Part shown: piece by piece, positions 31,721 to 31,786 of the stretch
How positions within the stretch are numbered: the stretch's first letter is position 1
How the letters are laid out: every line of letters begins with the position of its first letter
Source: CAYUYH01 sp964449175
Lineage (GTDB): Bacteria; Planctomycetota; Phycisphaerae; SM23-33
Assembly: GCA_964449175.1 (NCBI GenBank)
Contig: CAYUYH010000003.1
Coordinates: 1-31,786 of the forward strand
Reading direction: 5' to 3'
DNA length: 31,786 bases
Translations under genes and position numbers: made by a program
Notes under the pieces: model-generated
The model's input: only the letters and a program-made list of their open reading frames with translations
Told to the model about the DNA's origin: nothing
Databases searched by the model: none

Positions 31721-31786
31721 GGCGTGCAACTCGCCGCAGGCCCGGCGGCGAAAAGGCATCTGAGCCGGACATCGACGGAATGAGGC

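Noticed and set aside
24298..31731. GGCGTGCAACT found both at 24298 and just after the PEP-CTERM stop at 31721
   Set aside because: Two copies of an 11-mer in 32 kb with unrelated flanks; only the first forms a hairpin. Probably chance.

Overview
The window looks like a high-GC bacterial chromosome of the Planctomycetota, probably Phycisphaerae or a close relative. This rests on several co-occurring traits, not on one marker: tandem prepilin-like genes carrying an H-W-N-x4-D-G-H motif, a very large M56 sensor protease fused to envelope domains, a PEP-CTERM protein, and GTP-type PEP carboxykinase. No rRNA or other phylogenetic marker is present, so the assignment is an inference.

Region 1 (1 to about 13,580) is best read as the right-hand part of an integrative element inserted at the 3' end of a tRNA-Leu(CAA) gene (13581-13666, minus). 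It holds, left to right: a probable defence segment (a type III Res-like helicase-nuclease, a 54-codon coupled ORF and an 1147-residue protein of unknown function); two unrecognised genes; a helically phased GAAAC/GTTTC array; a tightly overlapping operon of two small helix-turn-helix proteins, a zinc-ribbon/TOPRIM primase-like protein, a P-loop ATPase/helicase-like protein and a small TubC-docking-like protein; and a complete tyrosine recombinase whose reading frame runs antisense through the tRNA. The left end lies outside the window.

Region 2 (13,680-24,200) is chromosomal. It has pckG with a strong sigma-70-like promoter, four tandem paralogous prepilin-like genes each with its own promoter candidate, an MscS-type channel, and a convergent trehalose-6-phosphate synthase/phosphatase fusion. 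The last two genes overlap at their stop codons and both concern osmotic balance.

Region 3 (24,300-31,786) is a set of envelope and stress-response genes. A BlaI-type repressor and a giant BlaR1-like M56 protein (M56, STN-like domain, SecD P1-head-like domain) sit behind a promoter with two matching operators. A small Arg-rich exported protein follows. Next is a three-gene unit (ECF sigma factor, tiny membrane protein, CnrX/CpxP-like periplasmic sensor) that resembles the Cnr arrangement. A PEP-CTERM protein ends the window. A hairpin with the same GCGGGCTGGG core recurs at three intergenic sites.
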